Shown piece after piece: positions 26,140 to 34,830 of a stretch of DNA of 64,000 nt. Both the position numbers and the translations under genes were made by a program. The stretch's first letter is position 1, and every line of letters starts with the position of its first letter. The stretch lies in NCBI GenBank assembly GCA_045128915.1, contig JBGVIT010000078.1, positions 1 through 64,000 on the forward strand. Direction: 5' to 3'. The DNA is from RGIG9115 sp045128915. GTDB lineage: Bacteria; Bacillota; Clostridia; UBA1381. The notes under the pieces were generated by a model, which saw only the letters and a list, made by a program, of their open reading frames with translations, was not told the origin of the DNA and did not search any database.

Positions 26140-28005
26140 ATGAGCAGAAACATTGCCCCATTTTCTATAAGAAATAGATTTATATTTATTATAGATGTTT
26201 TTGTCGTTATATTATCGCATCTTTTGGTACTTATGCTTGTGACAGATTATTACGAACTTATAGACAGATTTTTTAAGAATATTAATCTGGTAGTAATTTC
26301 ATGCGCTTCCTATGAATTGGTTTTGTTTGCGAGTCGTATGTATAGAACATATTGGAGTTATGCCGGAACAAAGGATTATATCCGGCTTATTGCGGCGCTT
26401 GGGGTGGCATCGTTTTTATCATTAGTATTGGAGTATATCTTCAAAGAAAATGTTCGTTTTCTCCTTTGCTTTATCTCAGACGGCTTTGCTGCATCGGGAA
26501 TACTTTTTGCCCGAGTTGCAATAAGAGGTCTTAATCGTCTCAACAGAAGCTATCACGCTGTAAATCCCATTATGAAGAGGACGCTTATAGTAGGCGCAGG
26601 GCAGTATGCATCTACTCTTATCAAAGAAATACAGATAAGTGATAAGATGAACTATAAAATATTAGGTCTTATTGACGATGATGAAAAAAAGAAAAACTAC
26701 ATAGTAGGCGGGTATAAGGTTTTTGGAAATGTTCAGGATATCCCGAAAATAGTTAACAAAAAAGAAATTGAAGTAATCATTATAGCAATACCTTCACTTT
26801 CTGCAAAAAGAAAAAGTGAAATACTTCAAATCTGTGCCGAAACAGAATGTGTTGTAAAGACATGTTCAGGCATGGAAAGTCTTGTAGGCGGAAAAATAAG
26901 TGCTGACAAAATACGTAATGTGGAAATTGAGGACCTGCTTGGAAGAGAGCCTATTGTTCTTGATAATGACGGAATTAAATCATACATAGAAGATAAGGTT
27001 ATTTTTGTAACCGGTGGCGGCGGATCAATAGGTTCTGAGCTTTGTCGTCAGATAATGAAGTATAATCCACGAAAGCTTGTCATTATTGACATATATGAGA
27101 ATAATGCGTATGACTTGCAGATGGAGCTTAATCGTATTTATCCTAATAATCAGCCGGATGTGCTTATTGCATCTATACGCGATATGGACAGACTCGAAAT
27201 GATTTTTGATGAATATAAGCCATACATAGTATTTCATGCGGCAGCACATAAGCACGTACCTCTTATGGAGGACAGCCCCGGTGAAGCAATAAAGAATAAT
27301 GTATTCGGAACCTACAACGTAGCAAAATGCGCTGACAAGTACGGAGTTCGCAGATTTGTTATGATTTCAACCGATAAGGCTGTTAATCCCACAAACGTTA
27401 TGGGCGCAACAAAGCGTATTTGCGAAACTATTGTTCAGTGTATGCAGCATGTAAGCAAAACGGAGTTTGTGGCAGTACGTTTTGGAAATGTTCTCGGTTC
27501 AAACGGCAGCGTTATTCCGCTGTTTAAAAGACAGATACAAAATGGCGGCCCTGTTACTGTTACTCATAAGGATATTATAAGATATTTTATGACAATACCT
27601 GAAGCTGCATGTCTTGTGCTCCAAGCAGCCAGCTATGCAAAGGGCGGAGAGATTTTTGTTCTTGATATGGGAGAGCCTGTTAAGATATATGATTTGGCAG
27701 TCAACCTTATCAGACTTTCCGGACTGCGCCCAAATGTTGATATAAATATAGAGTTTACCGGACTCAGACCGGGTGAAAAGCTTTATGAGGAGCTTCTTAC
27801 AAGTGAAGAAGGACTTAAGGATACAAAACACGATAAAATATTTATAGGACAGCCAATAGTCAGCGATATGTCAGAGGTTGAAAAACAGCTTGAGCTTTTG
27901 CGTCAGGTGGTTGAAACTGATGATAACGAGGCAATAAAGGACGCTGTTGCGCAGGTTGTACCAACATATGTGAGGAACAAGCAGCAAGTGGCAGCCACAG
28001 CCTGA
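26140..28005 (+). CDS. Membrane nucleotide-sugar dehydratase/epimerase, CapD/PglF type
   Basis: A 621-residue protein. The first 120 residues hold four membrane segments, followed by a CoA-binding-like Rossmann domain (VGAGQYASTLIKEIQ near 151) and a short-chain dehydrogenase domain (FVTGGGGSIGSELCRQ near 290, FHAAAHKHVPLMEDSP, then MISTDKAVNPTNVMGATKR with the catalytic T-D-K and later Lys). This is the CapD/PglF/WbpM class, which acts on UDP-GlcNAc-type sugars by 4,6-dehydration for capsule, glycan or S-layer glycosylation. It has its own promoter, and radC follows 32 bp later, possibly co-transcribed. Confidence 0.93.
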   Translation: MSRNIAPFSIRNRFIFIIDVFVVILSHLLVLMLVTDYYELIDRFFKNINLVVISCASYELVLFASRMYRTYWSYAGTKDYIRLIAALGVASFLSLVLEYIFKENVRFLLCFISDGFAASGILFARVAIRGLNRLNRSYHAVNPIMKRTLIVGAGQYASTLIKEIQISDKMNYKILGLIDDDEKKKNYIVGGYKVFGNVQDIPKIVNKKEIEVIIIAIPSLSAKRKSEILQICAETECVVKTCSGMESLVGGKISADKIRNVEIEDLLGREPIVLDNDGIKSYIEDKVIFVTGGGGSIGSELCRQIMKYNPRKLVIIDIYENNAYDLQMELNRIYPNNQPDVLIASIRDMDRLEMIFDEYKPYIVFHAAAHKHVPLMEDSPGEAIKNNVFGTYNVAKCADKYGVRRFVMISTDKAVNPTNVMGATKRICETIVQCMQHVSKTEFVAVRFGNVLGSNGSVIPLFKRQIQNGGPVTVTHKDIIRYFMTIPEAACLVLQAASYAKGGEIFVLDMGEPVKIYDLAVNLIRLSGLRPNVDINIEFTGLRPGEKLYEELLTSEEGLKDTKHDKIFIGQPIVSDMSEVEKQLELLRQVVETDDNEAIKDAVAQVVPTYVRNKQQVAATA

Positions 28006-28036
28006 ATTGGTTTAATGAAAGGATTTTGTTTGTTAA

Positions 28037-28735
28037 ATGAGCCCGGAAAAGAACAGACACGACGGTCATAAAAAGAGGCTTCGCGAGAGATTTGCGGCAA
28101 ATAATGATTTCACCGGTTTTAAAGAACATGAAATATTGGAAATGCTTCTTAATTTTGTTCAGGTAAGAAAGAATATGAACAACATTGCCCATGACCTATT
28201 GGATAAATTCGGAACACTTCATGCGGTTTTCGATGCATCAAAAGAGGATTTGCTTACAGTTGACGGCGTGGGTGAAAGAACTGCTACAATGATAGTCATG
28301 CAAAGACATCTGTTTGGAGCGTATCAGAAAAGCAAGTATGATGTTACCAGACGCAATTCACCTGCAGCAGACTTTGAGGCGTACATACACTCATTATTTG
28401 CAGGAGCAGATAAAGAATTGTTTTATATGCTTTGTGTTGGTGAGAGAGGTCGTATAACAGGATCTCATCTGATAGGTCGCGGTAGCGGTGATAGCGTATT
28501 GCTTGACCAGAGACAAATTGTAAAGATTGCGATTAATTCAAATGCATGGGGACTTATATTTGCCCATAATCATATAACGGGGATTGCAACGCCATCTCAG
28601 GAGGATATTAAAAGTACAATACTTTTGAGAGAATGTCTTGATACTGTAAATATTAAGTTGATTAATCATTTTATAGTAGCAGGAGACCAATGCGTCAGCG
28701 TGCTTGAAGATAGAAGATATAAGACATTTAAATAG
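28037..28735 (+). CDS. radC: RadC/UPF0758 family JAB-domain protein
   Basis: A 232-residue protein: an N-terminal helix-hairpin-helix-like region (ASKEDLLTVDGVGERTATMIV) and a C-terminal JAB/MPN domain. The metal motif reads H-N-H-x10-D in AHNHITGIATPSQEDIK; most relatives have HNHPSG, so the I-T-G here is an oddity next to intact metal ligands. The N-terminus HDGHKKRLRERF is canonical. The historical link to DNA repair is doubtful; function is unknown. The best ribosome site (AAAGGA) is rather far from the ATG. Confidence 0.9.
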   Translation: MSPEKNRHDGHKKRLRERFAANNDFTGFKEHEILEMLLNFVQVRKNMNNIAHDLLDKFGTLHAVFDASKEDLLTVDGVGERTATMIVMQRHLFGAYQKSKYDVTRRNSPAADFEAYIHSLFAGADKELFYMLCVGERGRITGSHLIGRGSGDSVLLDQRQIVKIAINSNAWGLIFAHNHITGIATPSQEDIKSTILLRECLDTVNIKLINHFIVAGDQCVSVLEDRRYKTFK

Positions 28736-28817
28736 TTAAAATGATTATTTGGCAGGTTTATATGTGTCTTTAATTGTATGAATTGAACATATTAATTAGA
28801 AAAGATTAAAATAATAT

Positions 28818-28846
28818 TGACATTTAAAATTTTATATTGTATAATT
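28818..28846 (+). promoter_or_regulatory. Promoter of rplJ-rplL
   Basis: Perfect TTGACA, 17-bp spacer, TATAAT. Confidence 0.9.
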
Positions 28847-28852
28847 TACAAG

Positions 28853-28965
28853 GTTGAAAAACTTATTCCGTAGACAGCAGGCATCAAAATAAGTCCCGCC
28901 GAGGTTGAGTAATTTAATTTTGATTACTTTTGCTTTGCGTGTCTTGGGATGTGCAAAGCTTTTTT
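28853..28965 (+). ncRNA. Ribosomal protein L10 leader with terminator-type attenuator
   Basis: The transcript leader has the L10-binding landmarks GTAGACAGCAGGC (about 28870-28882) and CCCGCCGAGGTT (28895-28906), the two sides of the kink-turn element to which L10-L12 binds. A hairpin GCTTTGC / GCAAAGC with a T run follows (28932-28965). In Firmicutes excess L10(L12)4 binds the leader and lowers expression of rplJL; the terminator hairpin suggests control by premature termination. Seen: motifs, hairpin and position. Known: the leader family. Inferred: the mechanism here. Confidence 0.85.
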
Positions 28966-29006
28966 TATGCGGAATAGACATTTTAATGTTTATGGAGGTG
29001 AAACGA

Positions 29007-29729
29007 ATGCCAAGTGAAAAGGTTTTAGAGGCTAAGAAAGCTCAGGTTGCTGAAATCGTTGAGGTTCTTAAATCAGCTCAGACAGGTGTCCTTGTTGACT
29101 ATCGTGGTCTTACAGTTGAAGAAGATACAGTTCTTCGTAGAAATCTCAGAAGCGCAGGCGTTAAGTATTTCGTTGTAAAGAACACATTGCTCCGTCTTGC
29201 AGCAAAGGAAACAGGTCTTGATGCTCTTGATGAGATTCTTCACGGTCCTACTGCTCTTGCTGTATCAGACACAGACGCAGTTGCACCTGCAAAGGTAATT
29301 GCTGATTATGCCAAAGAAAACGACAAGCTTGAAATCAAATCAGGTTTCATCGACGGAACTGTTGCAACACTTGACGAAATCAAGAAGCTCGCAGCAACAC
29401 CGTCAAGAGAAGCATTGATTGCAACAATGATGGGAAGCTTGAACGCACCTATCTCAAATCTTGCAAGATTGCTTGCTACTATTGCTGACGGCGGCGAAGA
29501 AATAGCTGACCTTATAGCAAAGAAGAACGGCGAAGCAGCACCTGCAGAAGAAGCAGCTCCCGCTGAGGAAGCAGCTCCCGCTGAAGAGGCAGCTCCCGCT
29601 GAAGAGGCTCCCGCTGAAGAAGCAGCTCCTGTTGAAGAAGCAGCTCCTGCTGAGGAAGCAGCAGAGGCTCCCGCTGAGGAAGCTCCTGCAGAAGAAGCAC
29701 CGGTTGAAGAAACACCCGCTGCTGAATAA
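29007..29729 (+). CDS. rplJ: Ribosomal protein L10 with long acidic Pro/Ala/Glu tail
   Basis: A 240-residue L10, the base of the ribosomal stalk. Residues 1-175 are a normal L10 (KVLEAKKAQVAEIVEVLKSA, VDYRGLTVEEDTVLRR, VVKNTLLRLAAKE, and the C-terminal helix that binds L7/L12 dimers). Residues about 176-240 are an extra low-complexity tail of A-A-P-A-E-E repeats that ordinary L10 (about 165-175 residues) lacks. The start at 29007 follows GGAGGTGA; the longer open frame covers the leader RNA and is not coding. Transcribed with rplL under the L10 leader. Confidence 0.95.
   Translation: MPSEKVLEAKKAQVAEIVEVLKSAQTGVLVDYRGLTVEEDTVLRRNLRSAGVKYFVVKNTLLRLAAKETGLDALDEILHGPTALAVSDTDAVAPAKVIADYAKENDKLEIKSGFIDGTVATLDEIKKLAATPSREALIATMMGSLNAPISNLARLLATIADGGEEIADLIAKKNGEAAPAEEAAPAEEAAPAEEAAPAEEAPAEEAAPVEEAAPAEEAAEAPAEEAPAEEAPVEETPAAE
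29532..29726 (+). repeat. Tandem AAPAEE-coding repeats in the rplJ tail
   Basis: About ten degenerate copies of an 18-nt unit such as GCTCCCGCTGAAGAGGCA encode a 65-residue acidic tail. Codon-level similarity of adjacent units suggests recent expansion by slippage. Confidence 0.8.
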
Positions 29730-29774
29730 TTAAACTAAAAGAAAATCAAATTAAAGATTTAGGAGGAAATTACA

Positions 29775-30149
29775 ATGGCAGATTTGAATGCAATCCTTGA
29801 TTCAATCAAGGAACTTAAGTTATTGGAAGTTGCTGAGTTGGTTAAGATGATGGAGGAAGAATTCGGCGTAAGTGCTGCTGCTCCCGTAGTTGTAGCTGGT
29901 GCTGCTGCTGACGGTGCTGCTGCAGGCGGTGCTGAAAAGTCAGAATTCGACGTAGTTCTTGCAGATGCTGGTGCATCAAAGCTCGGCGTAATCAAAGTTG
30001 TTAGAGAACTTACAGGTCTTGGTCTTAAGGAAGCTAAGGCTCTCGTTGACGGTGCTCCCGGCACAGTTAAGGAAGCTGTAGCTAAGGAAGAGGCTGAGTC
30101 AATGAAGGCTAAGTTGGAAGAAGCAGGAGCTAAGGTAGAGTTGAAATAA
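29775..30149 (+). CDS. rplL: Ribosomal protein L7/L12
   Basis: A 124-residue stalk protein. The N-terminal dimerisation region (LNAILDSIKELKLLEVAELVKMMEE) is followed by an Ala/Gly-rich hinge (residues about 36-54) and the globular factor-binding domain (KSEFDVVLADAGASKLGVIKVVREL, GLKEAKALVDGAPG). It recruits translation factors to the ribosome. AGGAGG precedes the ATG; codon use is highly biased. Confidence 0.97.
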   Translation: MADLNAILDSIKELKLLEVAELVKMMEEEFGVSAAAPVVVAGAAADGAAAGGAEKSEFDVVLADAGASKLGVIKVVRELTGLGLKEAKALVDGAPGTVKEAVAKEEAESMKAKLEEAGAKVELK

Positions 30150-30192
30150 TTCTCTGCGGTTTTAAATTAAAAATCCAGGAGAGTGTTTGTCC

Positions 30193-30705
30193 ATGATAGT
30201 AGATCTTTCAGGTGTACTCAAGGAAACAGGTAATAAAATAGTTCTCAGAGGTAAGCTGGATTTGGATGATGTCAGATATCTTGGTGAGGAGTTCCGCTTC
30301 ATAGGAGCACCCACTATTGACGGCACTATCTTCAATAACGGCAAATCTCTTGTTCTTAAAGGAACGGTTAATTTGTGTCTGGGCGTAAAATGCGCAAGAT
30401 GCACAAAGGACATCGAGCAAAACCTCAGCTTTGAGCTTGAGGAAGCATTGGTGCGTGAAGAGGATAATACCGATCCCGACAGCGATGCAATAGTTTTTAC
30501 GGGCAATGAGATTGACATTACCGATATTGTACAAATGGGCTTTTTTATGAATGTTCCCGGAAAATTTCTTTGCAAGGATGATTGCAAAGGTTTATGCCCT
30601 ACTTGCGGTGCTGACCTTAATGCAGGCGATTGCCAATGCAACAAGGAGGTTATAGATCCCAGGTGGGAGGCTTTAAAAAAGATTATGGACAGCGACGAAA
30701 ACTGA
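30193..30705 (+). CDS. DUF177 (YceD) family protein
   Basis: A 170-residue protein encoded directly before rpmF, the standard location for YceD. It has Cys pairs CARC (near residue 76) and CKGLCPTCGADLNAGDCQC near the C-terminus, which look like a zinc-binding knuckle. The family is tied to 23S rRNA accumulation or ribosome assembly. The ATG at 30193 follows CAGGAGAG; an in-frame TTG two codons earlier is not needed. Confidence 0.88.
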   Translation: MIVDLSGVLKETGNKIVLRGKLDLDDVRYLGEEFRFIGAPTIDGTIFNNGKSLVLKGTVNLCLGVKCARCTKDIEQNLSFELEEALVREEDNTDPDSDAIVFTGNEIDITDIVQMGFFMNVPGKFLCKDDCKGLCPTCGADLNAGDCQCNKEVIDPRWEALKKIMDSDEN

Positions 30706-30731
30706 CCTTTAAATATTAGGAGGTGTAGTAA

Positions 30732-30920
30732 ATGGCTGTACCTAAGGGTAAAGTTTCAAAAGCAAGACGTGATAAGAGACGCGCTAACTGGAAGCTTGAG
30801 GTTCCCGGAATGGTTGAGTGTCCTAAGTGTCACGAATTTAAAATGCCTCACAGAGTATGTAAGGCTTGCGGCTACTACAACGGTAAGGAAGTTATCAAAG
30901 TAGAGGAAGCTGCTAACTAA
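30732..30920 (+). CDS. rpmF: Ribosomal protein L32
   Basis: A 62-residue L32 with the basic N-terminus AVPKGKVSKARRDKRRANWK and a four-cysteine zinc knuckle (CPKCHEFKMPHRVCKACGYY). It is the zinc-binding form. Operon with the DUF177 gene; terminator downstream. Confidence 0.96.
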   Translation: MAVPKGKVSKARRDKRRANWKLEVPGMVECPKCHEFKMPHRVCKACGYYNGKEVIKVEEAAN

Positions 30921-30928
30921 TTTAAATA

Positions 30929-30961
30929 AAAAAATCCGCAAATTATATTTGCGGATTTTTT
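30929..30961. terminator. Terminator of rpmF
   Basis: AAAAATCCGCAAAT / ATTTGCGGATTTTT with a short loop and T run; it also faces the end of the minus-strand dUTPase gene. Confidence 0.9.
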
Positions 30962-30966
30962 GTTTG

Positions 30967-31464
30967 TTATTTTGTTGTGCTTCCGAAGCCGCCATTTCGC
31001 ACGGTTGTGGCTTCATCGTCAGTTGTTATGCCGTATGCCATAAAAATTCCCTGAGCAAATCCCTGACCTTTTGATACCTCAATGGTTTTTCCCTCATTGG
31101 TGCAATTAGTCATTTTAATCATTATATGACCTTCATTATCGCTTCCAAAATAATCGCTGTCAATAACTCCAACAGTATTATTAAGCTGCAAGCGATACTT
31201 AAATCCAAGCCCGCTTCTGGGATAAATCATAAGCACCCAGCCATCATCTATCTTAGCTCTTATTCCCGTAGGAATTTTAATGGTTTCACCGGGGGCAAGA
31301 GTAAAATCAAAGGGCGCTTTGAAATCATATCCTGCGGAGCCTGAAGTGGCGCGGGTGGGAAGTGAGATGCTGTCATATGCTGCTGCACCATCACCGTATG
31401 CATTATCAAAATCTGAGATGTATTGTTCTTTGCTGACTTTCATAAACTGAGCAATTCTAAACAT
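30967..31464 (-). CDS. dut: dUTP diphosphatase (trimeric dUTPase family)
   Basis: A 165-residue enzyme that hydrolyses dUTP to dUMP and keeps uracil out of DNA. The five family motifs can be followed: ATSGSAGYDF (1), IYPRSGLGFK (2), LNNTVGVIDSDYFGSDNEGHI (3, with the catalytic Asp), KGQGFAQGIF (4) and RNGGFGSTTK (5, Gly/Ser/Thr-rich tail). Motif 3 reads D-S-D-Y, close to the usual D-x-D-Y. A leading segment of about 35 residues precedes motif 1. An AAAGGA site lies about 10 nt before the ATG. Confidence 0.9.
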   Translation of the reverse strand: MFRIAQFMKVSKEQYISDFDNAYGDGAAAYDSISLPTRATSGSAGYDFKAPFDFTLAPGETIKIPTGIRAKIDDGWVLMIYPRSGLGFKYRLQLNNTVGVIDSDYFGSDNEGHIMIKMTNCTNEGKTIEVSKGQGFAQGIFMAYGITTDDEATTVRNGGFGSTTK

Positions 31465-31525
31465 ATCATTAGTATCCTTTCTATTTAGCTGTAATCATTG
31501 TACTACAAAAACCCAATTTTGTCAA

Positions 31526-32311
31526 TTACATAAACATAATAAGGCTGACTGCCATTACCAGCATACCCAACACAACGCTGAGCATGGTAGCACTGCCGTT
31601 TTCGTATTCCCTTGCCATTGGAAGCAGCTCTTCAATAGATATAAACATCATAATTCCGGCTACAATCCCAAAGAGAATACCCATTACGCTGTCAGTAAGA
31701 AACGGTCTTAGAATGAGGTACCCCATTATTGCACCAAGCGGTTCTGTCAAGCCTGAAAACAGCGATAGCAGAAACGCTTTTTTTCTGTTTCCTGTTGCAA
31801 AAAATATAGGAAGAGAAGCGGTAATTCCTTCGGGAATGTTATGTATTGCTATTGCAACTGCAATGAGAAGTCCCATTCTTGCATCCTTGAACGAAGCTGT
31901 AAATGTTACCATTCCTTCAGGGAAATTGTGTATTGCTATGGCAAGTGCCGCAATTATACCCATTTTCTTCAGTTTGTTGCTTTTCTCTTCGTTTTTTATG
32001 TTTCCTATATCTCCTTCGGCGGTGGGTATTACATAATCAATAAATCCTATCATAATTATGCCTGCAAAAAATGAGGCTGCAGCAATAGAATTTCCTTGCA
32101 TGGCTCCATAGCTTTGGCATAAATATTCAATAGCCTTTGCATAAAGCTCTACCATTGATACATAAATCATCACGCCGGCAGAAAACCCAAGAGAAACAGC
32201 AAGGAGCTTGGTGTTTGTTTTTTTTGCAAAGAGCGCTATAATACTTCCCAGAACAGTAGATAGTCCGGCACCTAATGTAATAAGGAAAGCATAAGCTTCT
32301 GCATTGTTCAT
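31526..32311 (-). CDS. zupT: ZIP family zinc transporter (ZupT type)
   Basis: A 261-residue divalent-metal importer with eight membrane segments. The metal-binding helices are visible: AIHNFPEGMVTF (segment 4) and AIHNIPEGITASLPIF (segment 5), each with the H-N-x-P-E-G motif. There is a short acidic/basic cytoplasmic loop (TAEGDIGNIKNEEKSNKLKK) in place of a His-rich one. The start at 32311 follows AAGGGGTG; the GTG three codons upstream overlaps this site. Confidence 0.92.
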   Translation of the reverse strand: MNNAEAYAFLITLGAGLSTVLGSIIALFAKKTNTKLLAVSLGFSAGVMIYVSMVELYAKAIEYLCQSYGAMQGNSIAAASFFAGIIMIGFIDYVIPTAEGDIGNIKNEEKSNKLKKMGIIAALAIAIHNFPEGMVTFTASFKDARMGLLIAVAIAIHNIPEGITASLPIFFATGNRKKAFLLSLFSGLTEPLGAIMGYLILRPFLTDSVMGILFGIVAGIMMFISIEELLPMAREYENGSATMLSVVLGMLVMAVSLIMFM

Positions 32312-32416
32312 TTCTATCACCCCTTAAATATTTGTATATGGTATAGTATGAACTGTGGGAAAGTTTTGATAATCATTGTTCATTTTGTAAAAAAACTCTT
32401 TTTTTGCTTGAAAGAC

Positions 32417-32445
32417 TTGACAAACCAAGTGTTATAATGTATAAT
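32417..32445 (+). promoter_or_regulatory. Promoter of ylxM-ffh-rpsP
   Basis: TTGACA, 17-bp spacer, TATAAT preceded by TG (extended -10). A second TATAAT seven bases upstream has too short a spacer. Confidence 0.8.
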
Positions 32446-32493
32446 GTGTAAAGTGCTAAACCTTTACAGATAATAGCTGAAGGTGGTTAGAAA

Positions 32494-32841
32494 ATGAGCA
32501 AAAATTTGAACATTAGTTTGCTTATGGATTTTTACGGACAGCTTTTGACTGATAAGCAGCTTGCGGCGCTTGAATATTATTATAATGACGATTTATCGCT
32601 GGCAGAGATTGCTGATGAGATGAATATAAGCCGTCAAGGTGTCCGTGATTTCATAAAACGCGGTGAAAAGCAGCTTGATGACTTTGAACAAAAATTAGGT
32701 CTTGCGGGACGTTTTGACAAAGTCAGGAATAAAATAGAACAAATCAATAACTCCGTTGATGCGCTGGAAAAAAAGATAGGCGGACAGGGCGAGCTTGTAC
32801 GTCTTAAAGAGCTTGTTTCAGAGGTGACGGAGGAGTTGTAA
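32494..32841 (+). CDS. ylxM: YlxM family DNA-binding protein
   Basis: A 115-residue helical protein with a sigma-70 region 4-like helix-turn-helix: MDFYGQLLTDKQLAALEYYY, NDDLSLAEIADEMNISRQGV, RDFIKRGEKQLDDFEQKLG. It is almost always encoded before ffh and is thought to modulate the signal recognition particle pathway. It is 19 bp ahead of ffh in the same transcript. Confidence 0.92.
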   Translation: MSKNLNISLLMDFYGQLLTDKQLAALEYYYNDDLSLAEIADEMNISRQGVRDFIKRGEKQLDDFEQKLGLAGRFDKVRNKIEQINNSVDALEKKIGGQGELVRLKELVSEVTEEL

Positions 32842-32860
32842 TTGAATTTGAGGTGATTGT

Positions 32861-34204
32861 ATGGCGTTTGAGAGCTTGGGTGATAAACTTCAGGGCGTTT
32901 TCAAAAAGCTCAAGGGCAGAGGAAAACTGAACGAAAAAGACATCAAAGACGCTATGCGTGAGGTAAAGCTTGCTTTGCTTGAAGCCGATGTCAATTTCAA
33001 GGTAGTAAAGCATTTTGTAAACTCCGTATCAGAGAAAGCCGTAGGTCAGGAGGTCATGGAATCTCTTACACCGGGCCAGCAGATAGTAAAAATAGTAAAC
33101 GACGAGCTTACTGCTCTTATGGGCGGAGAATGTACCAGACTTGAGTTTAATAATAAGCCACCCACAGTATTTATGATGTGCGGCTTGCAGGGTGCAGGTA
33201 AAACAACAGCAACCGGAAAGCTTGCAAAACATCTTATTAAATCAATGGGCAAAAGACCGCTTCTTGTAGCTGCCGACGTTTACAGACCTGCTGCTATAAA
33301 GCAGCTTGAAGTTTTAGGCGAGCAAGTAAAGGCTTCTGTTTTCTCAATGGGCAGCGATGTCAGTCCCGTAGAGATTGCAAAAAAAGCAGTAGAACACGCT
33401 ACTATTCACGGAAATGATCCCGTAATCATAGATACAGCGGGCAGACTCCACATAGATGAGGACCTTATGGCAGAGCTAAAAGCCATAAAGTCAGAAGTAA
33501 ATCCAAGAGAAATCTTGCTTGTTGTAGATGCTATGACAGGTCAGGACGCAGTCAATGTGGCGGAGAGCTTCAATAATGAGCTTGATATAACCGGCGTAGT
33601 GCTTTCAAAGCTCGACGGCGACACCAGAGGCGGTGCGGCGCTTTCAGTTAAGCACGTTACCGGAAAACCCATAAAGCTTGCATCAGTAGGTGAAAAGCTA
33701 AGCGACCTTGAGCCGTTTTATCCCGACCGTATGGCATCGAGAATACTCGGAATGGGTGATGTGCTTACGCTTATTGATAAAGCGCAGGAAGCTATTGATG
33801 AGCAAAAAGCAATAGAGCTTGAAAAGAAGCTGAGAGAGAAAACATTCGACCTTGACGATTTTCTGGAGCAGTTCAAGCAAATCAGGAAAATGGGTTCTAT
33901 TGCCCAGATAGTAGGGATGCTGCCGGGAGTTGATAAGAAAACTCTTGAAGCGGTTGATACTGAGGAAAATGAAAAGCGTCTTGTTCATATTGAAGCAATA
34001 ATCCAGTCAATGACCAAGGAAGAGCGCAGAAAGCCGCAGATAATTGGCGCAAACCGCAAAATCCGTATTGCAAAGGGAAGCGGAACAAGAGTTCAGGACG
34101 TTAATCAGCTGCTAAAACAGTTTGCAGATATGCAGAAAATGATGAAGCAGCTTTCAGGCGGCAAACAGAAGAAGATGCTTGGTCGTCTGCGTAAATTTCG
34201 CTAA
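32861..34204 (+). CDS. ffh: Signal recognition particle protein Ffh
   Basis: A 447-residue SRP GTPase. The N domain (residues 1-90) is followed by the G domain with GLQGAGKTTATGKLA (G1), DTAGRLHIDEDLM (G3) and TKLDG-like LSKLDGDTRGGAALS (G4/G5). The Met-rich M domain (MGSIAQIVGMLPGV, QKMMKQLSG) binds 4.5S RNA and signal peptides. It targets nascent membrane proteins to the Sec channel. Length is normal. Confidence 0.97.
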   Translation: MAFESLGDKLQGVFKKLKGRGKLNEKDIKDAMREVKLALLEADVNFKVVKHFVNSVSEKAVGQEVMESLTPGQQIVKIVNDELTALMGGECTRLEFNNKPPTVFMMCGLQGAGKTTATGKLAKHLIKSMGKRPLLVAADVYRPAAIKQLEVLGEQVKASVFSMGSDVSPVEIAKKAVEHATIHGNDPVIIDTAGRLHIDEDLMAELKAIKSEVNPREILLVVDAMTGQDAVNVAESFNNELDITGVVLSKLDGDTRGGAALSVKHVTGKPIKLASVGEKLSDLEPFYPDRMASRILGMGDVLTLIDKAQEAIDEQKAIELEKKLREKTFDLDDFLEQFKQIRKMGSIAQIVGMLPGVDKKTLEAVDTEENEKRLVHIEAIIQSMTKEERRKPQIIGANRKIRIAKGSGTRVQDVNQLLKQFADMQKMMKQLSGGKQKKMLGRLRKFR

Positions 34205-34259
34205 AAATGGATAATATTCATTTTAAATACCAAAGATTATTTGAAGGAGGTGAATCCAC

Positions 34260-34502
34260 ATGGCAGTAAAAATCAGACTCAGAAGAATGGGTGCTAAGAA
34301 GGCTCCTTTTTACAGAGTAGTTGTAGCTGATTCAAGATATCCCCGTGACGGCAGATTTATCGAAGAAATCGGAACATACAACCCCATGACTGAACCTGCG
34401 TCAATCAACATTGATGCTGATAAGGCTAAGAAATGGATTGGAAACGGTGCACAGCCCACAGACACAGTAAAAGCACTTTTGAAGAAGTCAAACATTCTTT
34501 AA
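34260..34502 (+). CDS. rpsP: Ribosomal protein S16
   Basis: An 80-residue S16: VKIRLRRMGAKKAPFYRVVV, ADSRYPRDGRFIEEIGTYNP, then KKWIGNGAQPTDTVKALLKK. AAGGAGGTG precedes the ATG. The order ffh-rpsP-khpA-rimM-trmD is the standard Firmicutes cluster. Confidence 0.97.
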   Translation: MAVKIRLRRMGAKKAPFYRVVVADSRYPRDGRFIEEIGTYNPMTEPASINIDADKAKKWIGNGAQPTDTVKALLKKSNIL

Positions 34503-34587
34503 TAGCTTTTGACACAATCTATGTCAGAAACCAATGGTTATCCATTGATTTCAGACCGTTTATCGTGAAAGGGATTTGGTGATTACC

Positions 34588-34815
34588 ATGAAACAAGTAT
34601 TGGAAATAATTGCAAGATCGCTTGTTGATCACCCGGAAGCTGTTAGTGTGACTGAAGTTGAAGCAGAAGATTCTGTTACTCTGGAGCTCAGAGTTGCTGA
34701 AGACGACATGGGAAAAGTTATCGGTAAGCAGGGCAGAATTGCCAAAGCTATCAGAACCGTGGTTAAAGCGGCTGCAAATCGCGAAAACAAACGCGTAGTT
34801 GTTGAAATTATTTAA
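34588..34815 (+). CDS. khpA: KH-domain RNA-binding protein KhpA
   Basis: A 75-residue protein consisting of one KH domain: KQVLEIIARSLVDHPEAVSV, then the G-x-x-G RNA-binding loop in VIGKQGRIAKAIRTVVKAAA. In Gram-positive bacteria KhpA pairs with KhpB (Jag) as a small-RNA-binding complex affecting cell size. The ATG at 34588 gives the family-standard length; a TTG four codons upstream is possible. A terminator follows. Confidence 0.93.
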   Translation: MKQVLEIIARSLVDHPEAVSVTEVEAEDSVTLELRVAEDDMGKVIGKQGRIAKAIRTVVKAAANRENKRVVVEII

Positions 34816-34830
34816 GACAACAAGTGCAAT

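Noticed and set aside
28037..28735. radC as marker of a mobile element
   Set aside because: It is full length, beside housekeeping genes, without integrase or antirestriction genes.
28905..29006. 34-residue N-terminal extension of L10
   Set aside because: It overlaps the L10 leader RNA and its terminator; the normal L10 N-terminus begins at 29007 behind GGAGGTGA.
29512..29715. Minus-strand Leu/Gln/Arg-rich frame opposite the rplJ tail
   Set aside because: It is the antisense shadow of the AAPAEE-coding repeat, with no start signals.
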